From Arthrobacter sp. AZCC_0090 (GTDB taxonomy: Bacteria > Actinomycetota > Actinomycetes > Actinomycetales > Micrococcaceae): DNA of 59,522 nt. The notes beneath the pieces were generated by a model. It saw only the letters and a list, made by a program, of their open reading frames with translations. It did not search any database and was not told the origin of the DNA. Positions within the stretch are counted from its first letter, which is position 1. Each line of letters starts with the position of its first letter. This document shows, in pieces, positions 34,080 through 42,458 of the stretch. The stretch is taken from the NCBI RefSeq assembly GCF_014207375.1, contig NZ_JACHEE010000020.1, positions 1 through 59,522 of the forward strand, in the 5' to 3' direction. Both the position numbers and the translations under genes were made by a program.

Positions 34080-35282
34080 ATGACTGCGCAATTGGAAGAC
34101 GTAAAGACCAGGCTAGAACTGGTCCAAAAAATCGCACCACTGCTCGACCGCGAAGCGGAGGCCGGGGCGGCACAGGGAAGGATCACGGACGCCGCGTCCG
34201 AAGCGCTCATCGGGACCGGCATCCTCACCATGAGCTCGCCGGCCGAACTCGGCGGAGATCAGGCGCCATACCAGGACTGGTTGCGTGTGATCGAAGAGGT
34301 CGGCCATGCCGACGCATCGGCCGCCTGGGGCGTACAATCCCTCGGTGGGCACGCCGGGGCATACCCGTCGCTGTTTCCAGAGGCCGGCGCGACAGCGATC
34401 TTCTCGGGACCCGTTCCTCCGCGCATCGCCGGTATGCCTGCCCCGCGCGGTAGGGCAGAGAAAGTCGACGGTGGTGTCATCTACACTGGCAGCCTGCAGT
34501 TCGCATCTGGTTCAAGCTGGGCGACGCATTTCACTGCGGGCGGCCTCCTGTACGAAAATGACGAGCTGTTGATGGCCGACAACGGTCTTCCCCGAATGAT
34601 TTCGATCACCGTTCCCCGTGAAGATGTCCGACTCCTGGGCAACTGGGACGTTAACGGCCTCGAGGCCAGTGCGAGTGTCGACTACGAAATAGGCCCGCTG
34701 TTCGTTTCCGACGACTTCATAGTCTCGGTGAACCCTTGGGCGACAAAGGTCGAGCGGGGGGCTCCCTACTACGCCTTGAGTGCCGAGATCCTTGGCCCGA
34801 TGGGGCACACTCCTGTCGTCCTGGGACTTGCGGGCCGTGCTCTGGAGGAGATCGCGGCTCTCGCGCCCAAGCGCAAGAGACAGGATGGTCCGTACCCGGC
34901 AGTCGGTGAACAGCCGATCTTCCTCCACGCGTTAGTGCTTCTGGACGCCGAACTGAACGCCGCCCGTCTCACGTTCTATCATCACGCAAAGAGCCTTAAT
35001 GACTACGCTGACGCGGGACTCTGCCCGGCGACACAGGATCAGGTCAACCGGACGAAGCAGATTGCGCGATGGATTCACGATGTGGGTATCCGTTGCGCCG
35101 ACTTCGCCTACGAATGGTCGGGTTCGGCTGGGCTCCGTAAGGGGCACGCGATCGGTCGGATCTTCAGGAACATGCATGCCATCAATCAGCACATCATCGT
35201 CGACCGGTCTGTTTTGCTCGACGCCGCCCCGACGGTCATGAAGGATCTGACCGCCAGCGCCGCGAAGATCGCACAGAGCTGA
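34080..35282 (+). CDS. flavin-dependent monooxygenase, oxygenase component (acyl-CoA dehydrogenase fold)
   Basis: 400-residue group D oxygenase of the HsaA/HpaB-C2 type. It uses reduced flavin supplied by a separate reductase to hydroxylate an aromatic ring. It has the three-part fold: an N-terminal helical domain, a central beta domain (about 120-210, with LQFASGSSWATHF), and a C-terminal four-helix region with YEWSGSAGLRKGHAIGRIFRNMHA near the end. No acyl-CoA dehydrogenase catalytic Glu signature is evident. The partner flavin reductase is at 36686. ATG 34080 is set by GGAG five bases upstream. HsaA makes catechols that HsaC-type dioxygenases cleave; such a dioxygenase is encoded at 41439. 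Confidence 0.88.
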   Translation: MTAQLEDVKTRLELVQKIAPLLDREAEAGAAQGRITDAASEALIGTGILTMSSPAELGGDQAPYQDWLRVIEEVGHADASAAWGVQSLGGHAGAYPSLFPEAGATAIFSGPVPPRIAGMPAPRGRAEKVDGGVIYTGSLQFASGSSWATHFTAGGLLYENDELLMADNGLPRMISITVPREDVRLLGNWDVNGLEASASVDYEIGPLFVSDDFIVSVNPWATKVERGAPYYALSAEILGPMGHTPVVLGLAGRALEEIAALAPKRKRQDGPYPAVGEQPIFLHALVLLDAELNAARLTFYHHAKSLNDYADAGLCPATQDQVNRTKQIARWIHDVGIRCADFAYEWSGSAGLRKGHAIGRIFRNMHAINQHIIVDRSVLLDAAPTVMKDLTASAAKIAQS

Positions 35283-35330
35283 CGGCGATCGTGCCCGTCC
35301 GCATGTCAACACTTGTAGGGAGAAAAGCAA

Positions 35331-36176
35331 ATGCAGATAGGTAGAGTGACTGTCGACTCGGTCCTCGATGGCTACATGGCCATCGGAAGAGAGATCGAGT
35401 ATCCAGACATGGCGGCATCGCGGTGGGAACCGTGGGTACACCTCTTGGGCAACGACGGCAAGGACGTCGTCAATCAACTGGGTGGATACCTCGTGCGCAG
35501 CGATGACTATGTCGCGCTCATTGATACGGGCTTCGGGCCGTCGAAGGTCGAAAACTGGCACGCGGGCGAACTGCTGAATTCGCTCGCTGCGCTCGGCATC
35601 ACCCCGGAAGACATCACCGATGTGTTCTTCACCCATCTTCATTTCGACCACATCGGCTGGGCATCAGTCGATGGAAAGCCGGTTTTCCCCCACGCGAACT
35701 ACCGGTGCCACGTCCGCGACTGGGAGCACTTCGTCAGCGTCGGCCACGCCGAGCGAATAGAGGAATCCGGTTTCCCCGACGAGATGAGCGCGGAGAATAA
35801 ACTACGCCCCATCGAGCACCTGCTGAAGACGTGGCCGGGAACCGGTGAGATTCTTCCCGGACTCAGCGCATGGGCAACACCGGGGCACTCGCCGGGAACA
35901 ACCGTGATCCGGCTGGACTCCGAAGGCGAGTCAGCGCTATTCATCGGGGACGTTGCCCACCATCAGGCCGAGCTATGCGAACCCGACTGGCAGGGAGTCG
36001 CAGATGACGATGTCGCTCTCGCCCGGCAGAGCAGGCAGGCCGTAGCCCAGTCCCTCGCTGAAACCGGAATCCCGTTCGTCGCCGCCCACTTCAGGGACTT
36101 CGAATGGGGCAATGTGATCGCCGACGGTTCCAAGTTCGGGTGGGCCCAGGTGCAAGAGACGGTCGAATCGAAATAG
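35331..36176 (+). CDS. metallo-beta-lactamase-fold hydrolase
   Basis: 281-residue zinc hydrolase with FFTHLHFDHIGW (HxHxDH), ATPGHSPGT (third His ligand) and LFIGDVAHH (bridging Asp). Length and motifs resemble quorum-quenching lactonases and related lactone/thioester hydrolases. It sits between the flavin oxygenase and its reductase, 48 bases after the former. A lactone opened after Baeyer-Villiger oxidation, or a quinone/thioester hydrolysis, would suit. A decayed paralogue is at 26790. The ATG has GGGAGAA upstream. Confidence 0.9.
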   Translation: MQIGRVTVDSVLDGYMAIGREIEYPDMAASRWEPWVHLLGNDGKDVVNQLGGYLVRSDDYVALIDTGFGPSKVENWHAGELLNSLAALGITPEDITDVFFTHLHFDHIGWASVDGKPVFPHANYRCHVRDWEHFVSVGHAERIEESGFPDEMSAENKLRPIEHLLKTWPGTGEILPGLSAWATPGHSPGTTVIRLDSEGESALFIGDVAHHQAELCEPDWQGVADDDVALARQSRQAVAQSLAETGIPFVAAHFRDFEWGNVIADGSKFGWAQVQETVESK

Positions 36177-36202
36177 GCAACGGAATTGTCAGCCGGTTTG
36201 TG

Positions 36203-36243
36203 AAGCGCGCGGTGCCCTGAGTCAGGACCATCACCGCGCGCTT
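36203..36243. terminator. GC-rich hairpin after the MBL gene
   Basis: AAGCGCGCGGTG (36203-36214) pairs perfectly with CACCGCGCGCTT (36232-36243) across a 17-base loop, 27 bases after the MBL stop, followed by TCG. It is a probable terminator or read-through attenuator before the flavin reductase gene. Confidence 0.75.
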
Positions 36244-36685
36244 TCGCATTGGACCCCGGGGCGCAAAGTCGAAAGGTGGCACTGAAACCGGACGTGGCGA
36301 GCACACGGGTCGGCCGTCGCAGAAGCGATGACGGATACAGCCGCTTGGAAGTTCTACCTCTCGGTGTTGAGAACCTCGTGCCACAGGATTTCTTCGCATG
36401 GGGTGGCTCGCCCATTAGGACCAGCGATGGATCCTATCCATGGGCCATCCGCGACTTGTCGAGGGACAGCTCGCATCGACATGGAACCCAACATTGATAC
36501 CGCTCGCTCAGAGCTTGACCCGCGCCCAGCCGCAGTGAACAAAGCCTGTGGTGATTTTCCTGTTGGCGGGGCAACCACAGGCAGGCCCGAGGCGAACTGC
36601 AACATCTGCCACTCAAGCGGCCACTAACTCCTACCAACACAATGCCAATCTGGGCATTTCCAAAACCTCGAAAGGATTCAGACTA
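36244..36685. other. intergenic, no gene seen
   Basis: About 440 bases between the hairpin and the flavin reductase start. I see no family-like coding sequence, tRNA or repeat. The promoter of the reductase gene must lie here unless it is read through from the oxygenase operon. Confidence 0.5.
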
Positions 36686-37267
36686 ATGACGATGAAGATC
36701 AATCCGGCCGGCCAAGCGCCCAGGGCTGGCGCTGGCCCGCGGGAAGTGCTCGCTTCCGCCAGTATCACTTCGGAGCAGTTCAAGGCGGTCTTCCGGAATC
36801 ATGCCGGTGGCGTGGCGGTGATAACGGCGGATATCGGACAGGGACCGGTGGGGCTAACGGCGACGTCGGTTACTTCGGTCAGCCTCGACCCACCCTTGCT
36901 CATATTTTCGGTATCTGAGCTCTCCTCGAGCACGCCTACTATCCGGGAAGCGGACACCGTGGTCATTCATCTGCTCGGGGCAGATCAGCTCGATATCGCG
37001 AAGCTGTGTTCAACAAGCGGCATCGATCGATTCGCAGACACTTCGATCTGGTCCAGGCTCGTAACCGGGGAACCTATGTTTCCTTCGGCCCATGCCTGGA
37101 TCCGCGGCCGGATCGTCAATACCATGGCCGCCGGTGGTTCCACGGTCGTGGCCGTCCAGGCCCTTCAGGCACTGTCTCCGAGGGACGCCGACGACCCGCT
37201 TCTGGGACGCCCTCTCGTCTATCACAACCGCACATGGCACGTACTGGGAGAGCATTCCAAGCTATAG
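36686..37267 (+). CDS. flavin reductase (HpaC/HsaB-like)
   Basis: 193-residue NAD(P)H:flavin oxidoreductase. It has the split-barrel FMN-binding fold: FRNHAGGVAVITA, then VGLTATSVTSVSLDPPLLIFSV (the typical PPL-hF pattern), the late SPRDADDPLLGRPLVYHNRTWH. It supplies reduced flavin to the oxygenase at 34080. ATG 36686 is chosen as the first residue before family homology, with AAAGG upstream. In most clusters the two components are adjacent; here the MBL gene and a hairpin separate them. Confidence 0.92.
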   Translation: MTMKINPAGQAPRAGAGPREVLASASITSEQFKAVFRNHAGGVAVITADIGQGPVGLTATSVTSVSLDPPLLIFSVSELSSSTPTIREADTVVIHLLGADQLDIAKLCSTSGIDRFADTSIWSRLVTGEPMFPSAHAWIRGRIVNTMAAGGSTVVAVQALQALSPRDADDPLLGRPLVYHNRTWHVLGEHSKL

Positions 37268-37439
37268 ATCAGCGGTTGTACCAACCCGAGATCGGGGCGC
37301 CTAGCCGTGGGGCGGCATGTTCCTAGCGGGGCCGGGCGCTGTGTGGCCGATTCAGCCCGGACAGCTTCGCCAGCCCGTAGCGGTGAGATGACCCGGTGGA
37401 GGCGGGATGCCCAGCTATAACCGATCCCTGCCAACCGTC

Positions 37440-38161
37440 TATGCCCTTCCGGGCCTGCGCCGCAGCGAGGACCTTGGAGCGTTCGAGTCTCTGGCCGGCA
37501 GCGAGGCCGTAACGGATCGGCGGGCGCGTTCGGCCCGGTCAAGGTGTGATGGTCGGTGGTTGAACCAGTCTATGTACCCGGTCCTGGGCCAGATGCCCAT
37601 CTCCGGGGCATCGAGCGCCAGATCGGTGTAGAGGCTGGTGGCCACCTGCCACCGACGACCGGCACGAGATCAGATAGATGACGAACGCCGCATAAACCAG
37701 CGGGCGAACGTGCGGACGTACGTCATGTCCGCGACCCACAGCCGGTTCCCTTCTGACGCATGAGCCGCTCGACGGCGCACGGCGCAGCCGGGATGTCCTG
37801 GCAGCCCAGCGCCTTGCGGATCTCTTTCCGGGCGCGCACATCCCCTCGACGGCCAGTCGGGCTCCGGCGCGATAGACAAGCCGAGGCCTGCTTCAGGATC
37901 GGGTTCTCCAGGCGCAGCTCGCGGACCTCGCGCTCGCGTTCGGCGATCCGGTCCAAGTCCGCCGTCGTCGTCCCTGGACGCAGGCCCTCGTCGACCTCCG
38001 CCCGGCTCACCCCAGGTCCGCAGCGCCTCGGGATTCACACCGAGCTGTCCACCGATCCGGCGGTACGCTTCGGTCCTTGTCGAGGGGTCTTTCCTTGCAT
38101 CGATAGCCATCCGCGTTTCACGCTCACGCAACTCGAACGGGTACTTCCGTTGTGGTGGCAT
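37440..38161 (-). pseudogene. IS3-family transposase remnant
   Basis: OrfA begins at ATG 38161 (PPQRKYPFELRERETRMA, then LGVNPEALRTW). The coiled-coil part ELRLENPILKQAS appears in a second frame. OrfB survives only as scraps: CAVERLMRQKGTG, LWVADMTYVR (start of the integrase core) and TDLALDAPEMGIW with a closing YIDWFNHR. Several frameshifts and deletions have removed most of the DDE domain. No terminal repeats or target duplications can be fixed. The surrounding 37268-38366 has no other gene. Confidence 0.85.
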
Positions 38162-38366
38162 GGGAACCATCCATCCGGGTGACCTTTTGCTCTTCATAAT
38201 CGATTCGTACTTGTTTTTTATAATTTGTCTGGATAATGTGTTTCCAGCGGTTCTAGGGCCATTGCCCCTACATCCGGCCGCACGGACTACCCACGCGGAA
38301 CGATGTCCGATCAACTGGAGCTCCCCCGGGAGTCCGTACAGCCACCCACCGTGAGGGGATCAGATC

Positions 38367-39215
38367 ATGAGGTATGCAAGCTACGTGTCTTCGGACGGAA
38401 ACAAGACCTGGGGCGTGGAGCGCGATGGTGTTCTGCACGACCTGGGGCCTTCGGGGAAGAATCTCGCGGACTCGTTGAAGGCGGCCATCGTTGCCGGGCT
38501 CTTTGCTGCTGATAACGCCGATCTGGAGGGGGCGCCGCTGACGAACGTTGAAGGAGCGGAGTTCCTTCCGCCGATTGTCAATCCCGGCAAGATCCTGTGC
38601 ATCGGGGTGAACTACCGTTCGCATCGTGATGAGGTCGGAAAGCCCGACCCCTCGGCTCCGACGGTCTTCACGCGTTTTGCGGACTCGCAGATGGGCCATA
38701 ACCGCCCGGCGGTCCGGCCTGCCGTCTCTGACGCCTTCGACTACGAGGGAGAACTGGCGTTGGTCATCGGCAGGGACGCCTACCAGGTCGCGGAAGAGGA
38801 TTCCTGGGGGGTCATTGCCGGCTACGGTGCGTACAACGATTTCAGCGTCCGCGACTGGCAGAAGGCCTCAACTCAGTGGACCGCCGGCAAAAACTTCCCT
38901 GACACTGGCGCCTTCGGCCCGTACCTCGTCCCCGTTTCGGATATCGATGACATCAACGCGCTCAAGCTCGAGACCCGGGTGAACGGTGAAGTCCGCCAGT
39001 CGGCCACCGTCGCCGACCTCATCTTCAACATCCCGCAAATCATAGCCTTCGTGTCCGCATTCACCCCGTTGCAGGCTGGCGACATCATCGTCACGGGCAC
39101 CCCCGGCGGTGTGGGGCAGTTCATGGAACCCAAGGGCCTGCTGAGTCACGGCGACGTAGTTGAGGTTGAGATTACGGGCTTGGGAGTCCTTTCCAACCCC
39201 GTTATGCAAGGCTGA
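38367..39215 (+). CDS. fumarylacetoacetate hydrolase family protein
   Basis: 282-residue FAH-fold enzyme. The metal-binding motif DYEGELALVIG (about 125), GYGAYNDFSVRDWQ, and VTGTPGGVG near the end are all typical. Family members hydrolyse acyl-pyruvates or act as hydratases/decarboxylases and isomerases on meta-cleavage products. Next in order come an aromatic hydroxylase, an NTF2-like protein and an extradiol dioxygenase, so processing of the ring-fission product is the likely role. ATG 38367 follows GAGGGGATCAG. Confidence 0.93.
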   Translation: MRYASYVSSDGNKTWGVERDGVLHDLGPSGKNLADSLKAAIVAGLFAADNADLEGAPLTNVEGAEFLPPIVNPGKILCIGVNYRSHRDEVGKPDPSAPTVFTRFADSQMGHNRPAVRPAVSDAFDYEGELALVIGRDAYQVAEEDSWGVIAGYGAYNDFSVRDWQKASTQWTAGKNFPDTGAFGPYLVPVSDIDDINALKLETRVNGEVRQSATVADLIFNIPQIIAFVSAFTPLQAGDIIVTGTPGGVGQFMEPKGLLSHGDVVEVEITGLGVLSNPVMQG

Positions 39216-39219
39216 GACC

Positions 39220-40965
39220 ATGATCGACTTTGAGACCGACGTGTTCATCGTCGGATCCGGACCCACCGGTTCCGCCGCCGCACTCGCGCTGGCGACTTAC
39301 GGTATCCGGACCCACATGGTGACGCGGTACCGCTGGCTTTCCAACACCCCGCGTGCACACATCACCAACCAGCGGACCATGGAGGTCCTACGGGACCTGG
39401 GAGTCGACGAGGAAGTCGAGCGGTACGGGTCGGAGTGGGACGTCATGGGGGATACTCTCTTCGCTACGAGCCTTGCGGGCACGGAGATCGCGAGAATCCG
39501 AACCTGGGGTACCGGAGACGAGAGATTCGGGGACTACTTGCGCGGCTCCCCCTGCACCATGCTGGACGTGCCGCAGCCGTATATGGAGTCTGTTCTGCTG
39601 CGTAACGCGGCAGAACGCGGCGCGCACCTCTCGTTGAACACTGAATACCTCTCGCACGAGCAGGACAACGACGGCGTTACGGTAAAGCTGCTGGACCGTC
39701 TCAGCGGACGAGAATACGAGGTTCGGGCAAAATACCTGATCGGTGCCGACGGCGCCCGGTCACAAATTGCCGAGGAAATCGGTCTCGAAATTGAGGGACA
39801 CCAGGGCAGGGCCAACACCGCCTATGTCCAGTTCACAGCGGACCTGTCCCGCTACGTCGCACACCGTCCGAGCATCCTGCACTGGATCATGTCGCCAAGT
39901 GCCAGCTACGGCGAGATCGGCATGGGCCTGCTGCGGGCCATCCGTCCATGGACGAAATGGATTGCCGGCTGGGGATACGATCCGGCCCAGGGCGAGCCTG
40001 ACTTCTCCCCCGAGGCTGTGATCGAGAAGATCCGCACACTGGTCGGCGACCCGGAGCTTGAGATAAGTATCGATGCCACGTCCACGTGGCTCGTGAATCA
40101 GGCCTATGCTACGACTTATTCCGTCGGACGCGTTTTCTGCGGGGGTGACGCCGTCCACCGCCATCCGCCCTCGGGCGGCCTGGGATCCAACACCTGCATC
40201 CAGGATGCGTTCAACCTCGCGTGGAAGCTCGCCTTCGTCCTCAAGGGCGACGCCGGCGCTGCGCTGCTCGACTCTTATACGCATGAAAGGATGCCGGTTG
40301 GCCGGCAGATCGTCGAACGTGCAAACAAATCACGGGCCGACTTCGGACTGCTGAACGAAGCCATCCGGACCGAGGGAGCGGCCGACCCGATCGCCGCGGC
40401 AGTGGCGAAGCTCCGGGATCCCTCACCGGAGGGCGTCAAGACGCGCGAGGCCATCACCAAGGCATTGGCCGGCAAGAACTACGAGTTCAACGCCCAAGGC
40501 GTGGAAATGAACCACCGCTATGTCTCGGCCGCCGTCATCCCTGACTGTGCGGAAGAAGAACACTGGACCCGCGACCCGGAACTCTTCCTCCAGCCCAGCA
40601 CTAGGCCCGGCGCCAAACTTCCCCACGCCTGGCTTGTGAATAGTCAGGGTGTGCGCACCTCGACCCTGGACGTCATCGGACACGGGCTGCTCACGTTGGT
40701 CACCGGCTTGGGCGGGCAGGCCTGGGTGAAGGCCGTCGAGGCCCTCGGCCACCCGTTCCTGCGCGCCGTCGTGATCGGCGACCCTGGGACCGAGGACGCC
40801 TACGGCGAGTGGGCAGCCCAGCGGGACATGGACGAAGCGGGGGCACTGCTCGTCCGTCCGGACGGCTACATCGCCTGGCGCCAGCGTGAGGCAATGTGGA
40901 ACTCGGACGACGCCGCAGCGCAGCTCGGCACCGCCATCGGCACCATTTTGCACAAGGGGGCATAA
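39220..40965 (+). CDS. FAD-dependent aromatic hydroxylase (phenol/MhpA/TfdB type)
   Basis: 581-residue group A flavoprotein monooxygenase. It has the FAD fold FIVGSGPTGSAAALALATYG (about 8-27), a DG motif (YLIGADGARSQIAEEIGL) and the GD motif (FCGGDAVHRHPPSGGLG then CIQDAFNLAWKLA). A C-terminal thioredoxin-like region follows, as in phenol 2-monooxygenases. It hydroxylates a phenol or a 3-(hydroxyphenyl) acid using NAD(P)H and oxygen, preparing a catechol. ATG 39220 follows the FAH stop with only a few bases between, so the two are co-transcribed. Confidence 0.92.
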   Translation: MIDFETDVFIVGSGPTGSAAALALATYGIRTHMVTRYRWLSNTPRAHITNQRTMEVLRDLGVDEEVERYGSEWDVMGDTLFATSLAGTEIARIRTWGTGDERFGDYLRGSPCTMLDVPQPYMESVLLRNAAERGAHLSLNTEYLSHEQDNDGVTVKLLDRLSGREYEVRAKYLIGADGARSQIAEEIGLEIEGHQGRANTAYVQFTADLSRYVAHRPSILHWIMSPSASYGEIGMGLLRAIRPWTKWIAGWGYDPAQGEPDFSPEAVIEKIRTLVGDPELEISIDATSTWLVNQAYATTYSVGRVFCGGDAVHRHPPSGGLGSNTCIQDAFNLAWKLAFVLKGDAGAALLDSYTHERMPVGRQIVERANKSRADFGLLNEAIRTEGAADPIAAAVAKLRDPSPEGVKTREAITKALAGKNYEFNAQGVEMNHRYVSAAVIPDCAEEEHWTRDPELFLQPSTRPGAKLPHAWLVNSQGVRTSTLDVIGHGLLTLVTGLGGQAWVKAVEALGHPFLRAVVIGDPGTEDAYGEWAAQRDMDEAGALLVRPDGYIAWRQREAMWNSDDAAAQLGTAIGTILHKGA

Positions 40966-40966
40966 G

Positions 40967-41389
40967 ATGACCGCGCGAAGAATCCCCCTCGAAGACAGAC
41001 TCAACATCCAAGATCTCTACGCCCGGCAATCCCACGCGATCGACGGCGGGGACGCGGCCGGATGGGCTCGGACCTACACAGTCGACGGTTCGTTCATTTC
41101 CCCGACTTTCAATCTGACGGCGGTCGGACATGAGGAGCTCGAGAAGTTTGCCCAGACGTCGAACGATTCGGCGCTGGCCCGCGGGGAGCAACTGCGTCAC
41201 TGGCTGAACTCCCTGGTCCTCAGGCCACGCGACGCAGACACCATTGACGCTAACGCCTACCTTTTGATCCTTGCGACATCCGTGGACGGGACGCGGATAG
41301 ACCGCAGCCTGCGGATTGAAGATGTCATCACGTGCGTGGGAGGCGAATGGCTGTTTATCAGCCGGACAGTCTTTCGAGACGCAAGCTAA
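40967..41389 (+). CDS. NTF2/SnoaL-like protein (4)
   Basis: 140-residue NTF2-like protein. It has the helix LEDRLNIQDLYARQSHAID, then GDAAGWARTYTVDGSFISP, which matches SnoaL_4 or the small-subunit dioxygenase fold, and a C-terminal sheet ending FISRTVFRD. It lies one base after the hydroxylase stop and just before the dioxygenase, so it belongs to the ring-opening operon. A dehydratase, isomerase or accessory role is possible; no catalytic residue can be assigned. Confidence 0.82.
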   Translation: MTARRIPLEDRLNIQDLYARQSHAIDGGDAAGWARTYTVDGSFISPTFNLTAVGHEELEKFAQTSNDSALARGEQLRHWLNSLVLRPRDADTIDANAYLLILATSVDGTRIDRSLRIEDVITCVGGEWLFISRTVFRDAS

Positions 41390-41438
41390 TTTCCCACCTG
41401 CACGCGTTGCTGACAGGCAACAGAATAAGGAGTTACAC

Positions 41439-42314
41439 ATGTCCTGGGGCTTGATCAGGGAGATGGGCCATGTCGCCATTCAAACGACGGATGTGGACGC
41501 TGCAGTTGCGGATGCGACCCAGCTCTTGGGGCTGCGGGTCACCGAGCGGACCGGCAACGATGTCAACCTGGCTGCCGGCAATGTCCATCACGAGCTTGTC
41601 TACGTTGACTCCAACGTCAACGGCATTCACAGCCTTGGACTGATCGCACGTGACGGTGAGGCTTTGCGCACGATCAGGAAACGCGTCGAAGCGGAGAATC
41701 TGCACATCGTCAGCGACAAGGCTTACAGTGCGGGGGTCCAGGACGGCTTTTCGTTCATCGGACCGGAAGGCTGGATTTTCGAAATCTATGTCGGAATGCA
41801 GGAGAACATCTCCCGGGAGCCCACCTTCGGACCCAATCGCTACGGACACATCAACTTTCATCCCCAGGACGTAGTGGGGATGAAGAACTTTCTGGAACGC
41901 GTCCTGGATTTCCGCCTGTCCGACGTCATCGGAGACGATTTCGCCTATTTCATGCGCTGCAATCCGGACCACCACGGCATCGCGCTGATTGCCGGACGCG
42001 GGACTTTCCACCACCATGCCTGGGAAGCACAATCCATCGCCGACCTGGGGAAACTTGGAGACCGCCTGCATCTGGCCGGCCGAGAATTGATCTGGGGCCC
42101 CGTCCGCCATGGAGCCGGGCACAACATCGCTGCCTACTACGTCGAGGCCTCGGGCGCGGTCGTGGAACTCTACACGGATCTCGAGCAGATCTACGATGAC
42201 GCTCGCCCGCCCATCAAATGGGGCGCCGACGACAACTGGTGGAACATGTGGAGCAGCTTCCGCCCGGACAGCTTCCGGACCTTCGGCATCCCACCGGTGA
42301 CCAACAGGCGATAG
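41439..42314 (+). CDS. extradiol ring-cleavage dioxygenase (VOC/catechol 2,3-type)
   Basis: 291-residue two-domain VOC protein. The iron ligands expected for type I extradiol enzymes are visible: His137 (YGHINF), His193 (HHHAW) and Glu243 (VVELYTD). Asn/His residues near HHGIALI resemble the second-shell His. It cleaves catechols next to the hydroxyl pair to give a meta-fission product, fitting with the FAH-family hydrolase upstream. ATG 41439 follows AAGGAG. The N-terminal domain is the usual non-metal copy. Confidence 0.93.
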   Translation: MSWGLIREMGHVAIQTTDVDAAVADATQLLGLRVTERTGNDVNLAAGNVHHELVYVDSNVNGIHSLGLIARDGEALRTIRKRVEAENLHIVSDKAYSAGVQDGFSFIGPEGWIFEIYVGMQENISREPTFGPNRYGHINFHPQDVVGMKNFLERVLDFRLSDVIGDDFAYFMRCNPDHHGIALIAGRGTFHHHAWEAQSIADLGKLGDRLHLAGRELIWGPVRHGAGHNIAAYYVEASGAVVELYTDLEQIYDDARPPIKWGADDNWWNMWSSFRPDSFRTFGIPPVTNRR

Positions 42315-42338
42315 CCGTCAAGCCATGGTCGGTTGACT

Positions 42339-42352
42339 TCGAGATATCTCGA
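42339..42352. repeat. 14-bp perfect palindrome
   Basis: TCGAGATATCTCGA is fully self-complementary, 25 bases after the dioxygenase stop. It could be a protein site or the top of a small cruciform. It sits just before the hairpin at 42367. Confidence 0.6.
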
Positions 42353-42366
42353 GGCTCCTTGATCCG

Positions 42367-42402
42367 GTGACTCCCGCGTAGATGCAGCCCGCCGGGAGTC
42401 AC
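42367..42402. terminator. 10-bp hairpin between dioxygenase and flavoprotein genes
   Basis: GTGACTCCCG (42367-42376) pairs perfectly with CGGGAGTCAC (42393-42402). No T run follows. It may end or dampen transcription between the ring-opening operon and the flavoprotein gene that begins at 42459. Confidence 0.65.
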
Positions 42403-42458
42403 GCGCGACTCCCATCGCTTACCTCACACCTTCACCTCACAACCTCCTGGGAGCACCC

